From: Epiperipatus broadwayi
Lineage: Eukaryota > Onychophora > Udeonychophora > Euonychophora > Peripatidae
DNA length: 64,000 nt
Assembly: GCA_028023455.1 (NCBI GenBank)
Contig: JAQFVV010000049.1
Coordinates: 2,768,036-2,832,035 of the forward strand
Direction of reading: 5' to 3'
Shown here: piece by piece, positions 62,626 through 64,000 of the stretch
Layout: each line of letters begins with the position of its first letter
Position numbering within the stretch: the first letter of the stretch is position 1
Translations under genes and position numbers: made by a program
Notes under the pieces: model-generated
What the model was told of the DNA's origin: nothing
The model's input: only the letters and a program-made list of their open reading frames with translations
Databases searched by the model: none

Positions 62626-62646
62626 TTATCGAAGGAGAAGTCTTAA

Positions 62647-62826
62647 AATCTATGGAGATTTACTAAGATAGATGCTTGTGGAAAACAACAGGATAATGCA
62701 GATGAGCTTTTCTTAGTCCGGAATAGAAATGTTGGAACCAAGAATGTCCTAATTCTGCAAAATGCTCATGGACAAGTACTTTTAAACGAGCCAATGTTAG
62801 TCTCACACAAAAAAGTAACATTATGA
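62647..62826 (+). CDS. Possible small or exonic open frame, unrecognised
   Basis: A frame with no ATG at its start reads LWRFTKIDACGKQQDNADE, then LFLVRNRNVG, LILQNAHGQVLLNEPML and SHKKVTL before a stop. The residue mix is balanced and unlike the low-complexity frames elsewhere. It starts just after the palindrome. It could be an exon, part of an unknown repeat, or chance. The minus strand of the same stretch is also mostly open, which weakens the call. Confidence 0.2.
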   Translation, partial: NLWRFTKIDACGKQQDNADELFLVRNRNVGTKNVLILQNAHGQVLLNEPMLVSHKKVTL

Positions 62827-62829
62827 ACT

Positions 62830-64000
62830 ACATAATCTGAATTATAGAAAATAAATCTCTACCAAGAAAACAAAATCATATATTCTCTAAACTGCCAGCC
62901 AAAAGATCAGTGGTCTGCAGAAAATGCAAACCAAGTTTGATTAAGTTTAATGACAAAGCAAACAAGCAAACAAAAAAAAACAGGAGAGTAAAAGAAAACT
63001 ACTAAGGTCAGTCTGAGTATTTATCAAGAGTTAATCATAGAACTGAGAAAATATTAAGCATATAAAATATCACTCACCATACACTCTCAAATAAGTAATA
63101 TTTTAAGATGGAAAATCTTGCTACTAAGATTCTAAGGTAAAAATAAAAAAAAATCAATACACTAATATTTAAATTGATAGATTACACATCATAAATATAA
63201 TTTCTTTTTAAGATTAAGCTGAGATTTGTTAGAGACTTAATTAGAGATTAAGCCCTGATTTTGATATGGAAAGGTAAGTTACCTCGAGGTAATGTTAATT
63301 TCTGCTGTTCACACAAAGTTCAGTTTATAAAGTCCTATCCAATGGCTGTCACTTACTACAGGTTCAGAAGAATAGAGGCATTATTGGGATCTGCTCTGGA
63401 CTTGACAATTAGGTCATAATTGAAGTCACATTTTGGAGCTCTGGAGGTTCATCTTTGGAAAGGCTCAGCCCATCATGTTGTGGAGATTCTTTGTGGCATA
63501 TATTATAGGCATGGTGTCTGAATGGCTGCTACTATCATGGAAAATAGTAGAATTATTGTTGATCAATGAAAATTCAACTTGATGATTCTCGTGGAACAAA
63601 TATCAAATAAAAATTAGAATCACTTTAATGATGCAGCAGTTCAATAACAGCTAAAATCTGGATGAATCCTCAATAACAAGAAGCTGAATAAGCTGAGCAA
63701 TCAGAATAAAAAAAAGAACTGAATGATGAGAATAATCTCTCTGAATTATCTGATAAGAATGAATAATAAAAAAACCCAGAGCTATTTATGTCCATTGTTA
63801 TCTCCCACACAATCTTTTTTTTGCAACTTTCAACCAGGGTAAATCTCTATCTTCTGCTCAATCTTAATTAGAAAAACAATATCTTACAGGGCTTTATCTT
63901 ACAAAATTATTATTACTATTATTTTTTAAAAAAAAAAACCATACCAAACTAAATCTCAGTTTTAAAAATAAATCAACATTAAATTTTTTTTTTTTTAAAT
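62830..64000. other. Unassigned DNA, moderately GC-richer at 63240-63550
   Basis: The patch 63260-63540 has ordinary composition and a donor-like AAGGTAAGT at 63271, but no long frame. The rest is A-rich. I see no repeat. Confidence 0.35.

Noticed and set aside
63262-63540. Exon after a GTAAGT donor-like sequence
   Set aside because: No open frame on either side is long enough and no acceptor can be paired with confidence.

Overview
This window looks like AT-rich (about 70-75% A+T by eye), gene-poor nuclear DNA from an invertebrate animal. The reasons are the Penelope-like retroelements, several degraded LINE families, a metazoan-style Ty3/Gypsy element, tRNA-derived SINEs, long tetranucleotide microsatellites, and the absence of any bacterial operon structure. 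I cannot name the species. A mollusc, flatworm or cnidarian would fit, but no sequence here decides it. I found no convincing host protein-coding gene. Almost everything recognisable is a mobile element or a repeat.

Layout. 1-7.7 kb: AT-rich DNA with a foldback repeat (668-862), four decayed tRNA-type SINE copies and a long inverted repeat (3450-4143). 7.78-18.4 kb: a complex of Penelope-like element PLE1. It consists of two head-to-head RT/GIY-YIG palindromes (7784-10389 and about 13320-15770), two direct copies of a 2.4 kb flank called segment B here (10390-12762 and 15931-18374), an inverted fragment of B, and a 130 bp A-run. The middle of this complex shows signs of assembly error, including an Illumina-adapter-like string at 14924-14944. 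19.0-19.85 kb: a compound (CTAT)/(CTGT)/(CCAT) microsatellite. 20.3-22.0 kb: two large inverted repeats carrying hammerhead-ribozyme-like motifs. 23.2-23.8 kb: a 295 bp tandem repeat. 24.97 kb: a young tRNA-Val-like SINE with a perfect target duplication. 26.8-29.9 kb: a decayed LINE. 29.94-33.64 kb: a second Penelope family (PLE2) in the tandem pseudo-LTR arrangement. 33.9-41.25 kb: two more decayed LINE pieces, interrupted by a (TA)n array and a 258 bp near-perfect palindrome. 42-46 kb: small foldback and tandem repeats, the best-preserved hammerhead (44633-44687, minus) and a LINE 3' fragment. 50.2-52.6 kb: another LINE. 52.87-59.72 kb: a Gypsy LTR retrotransposon with LTRs, polypurine tract, pol remnants and a 5 bp target duplication, and with a 1.26 kb insertion in one LTR. 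61.47 kb: a second young SINE. 62.38-62.63 kb: a 249 bp palindrome.

The most interesting theme is self-cleaving RNA. Three unrelated repeat families here (PLE1, PLE2 and a foldback/SINE-like family) each carry a hammerhead-like core. Two further motifs in segment B resemble hammerheads. Hammerheads are known in Penelope pseudo-LTRs, in schistosome SM-alpha repeats and in animal retrozymes. Here the SINE-like family occurs mostly as inverted, foldback copies, which I do not recognise as a described arrangement. The copy at 44633-44687 keeps every core residue and all three stems.
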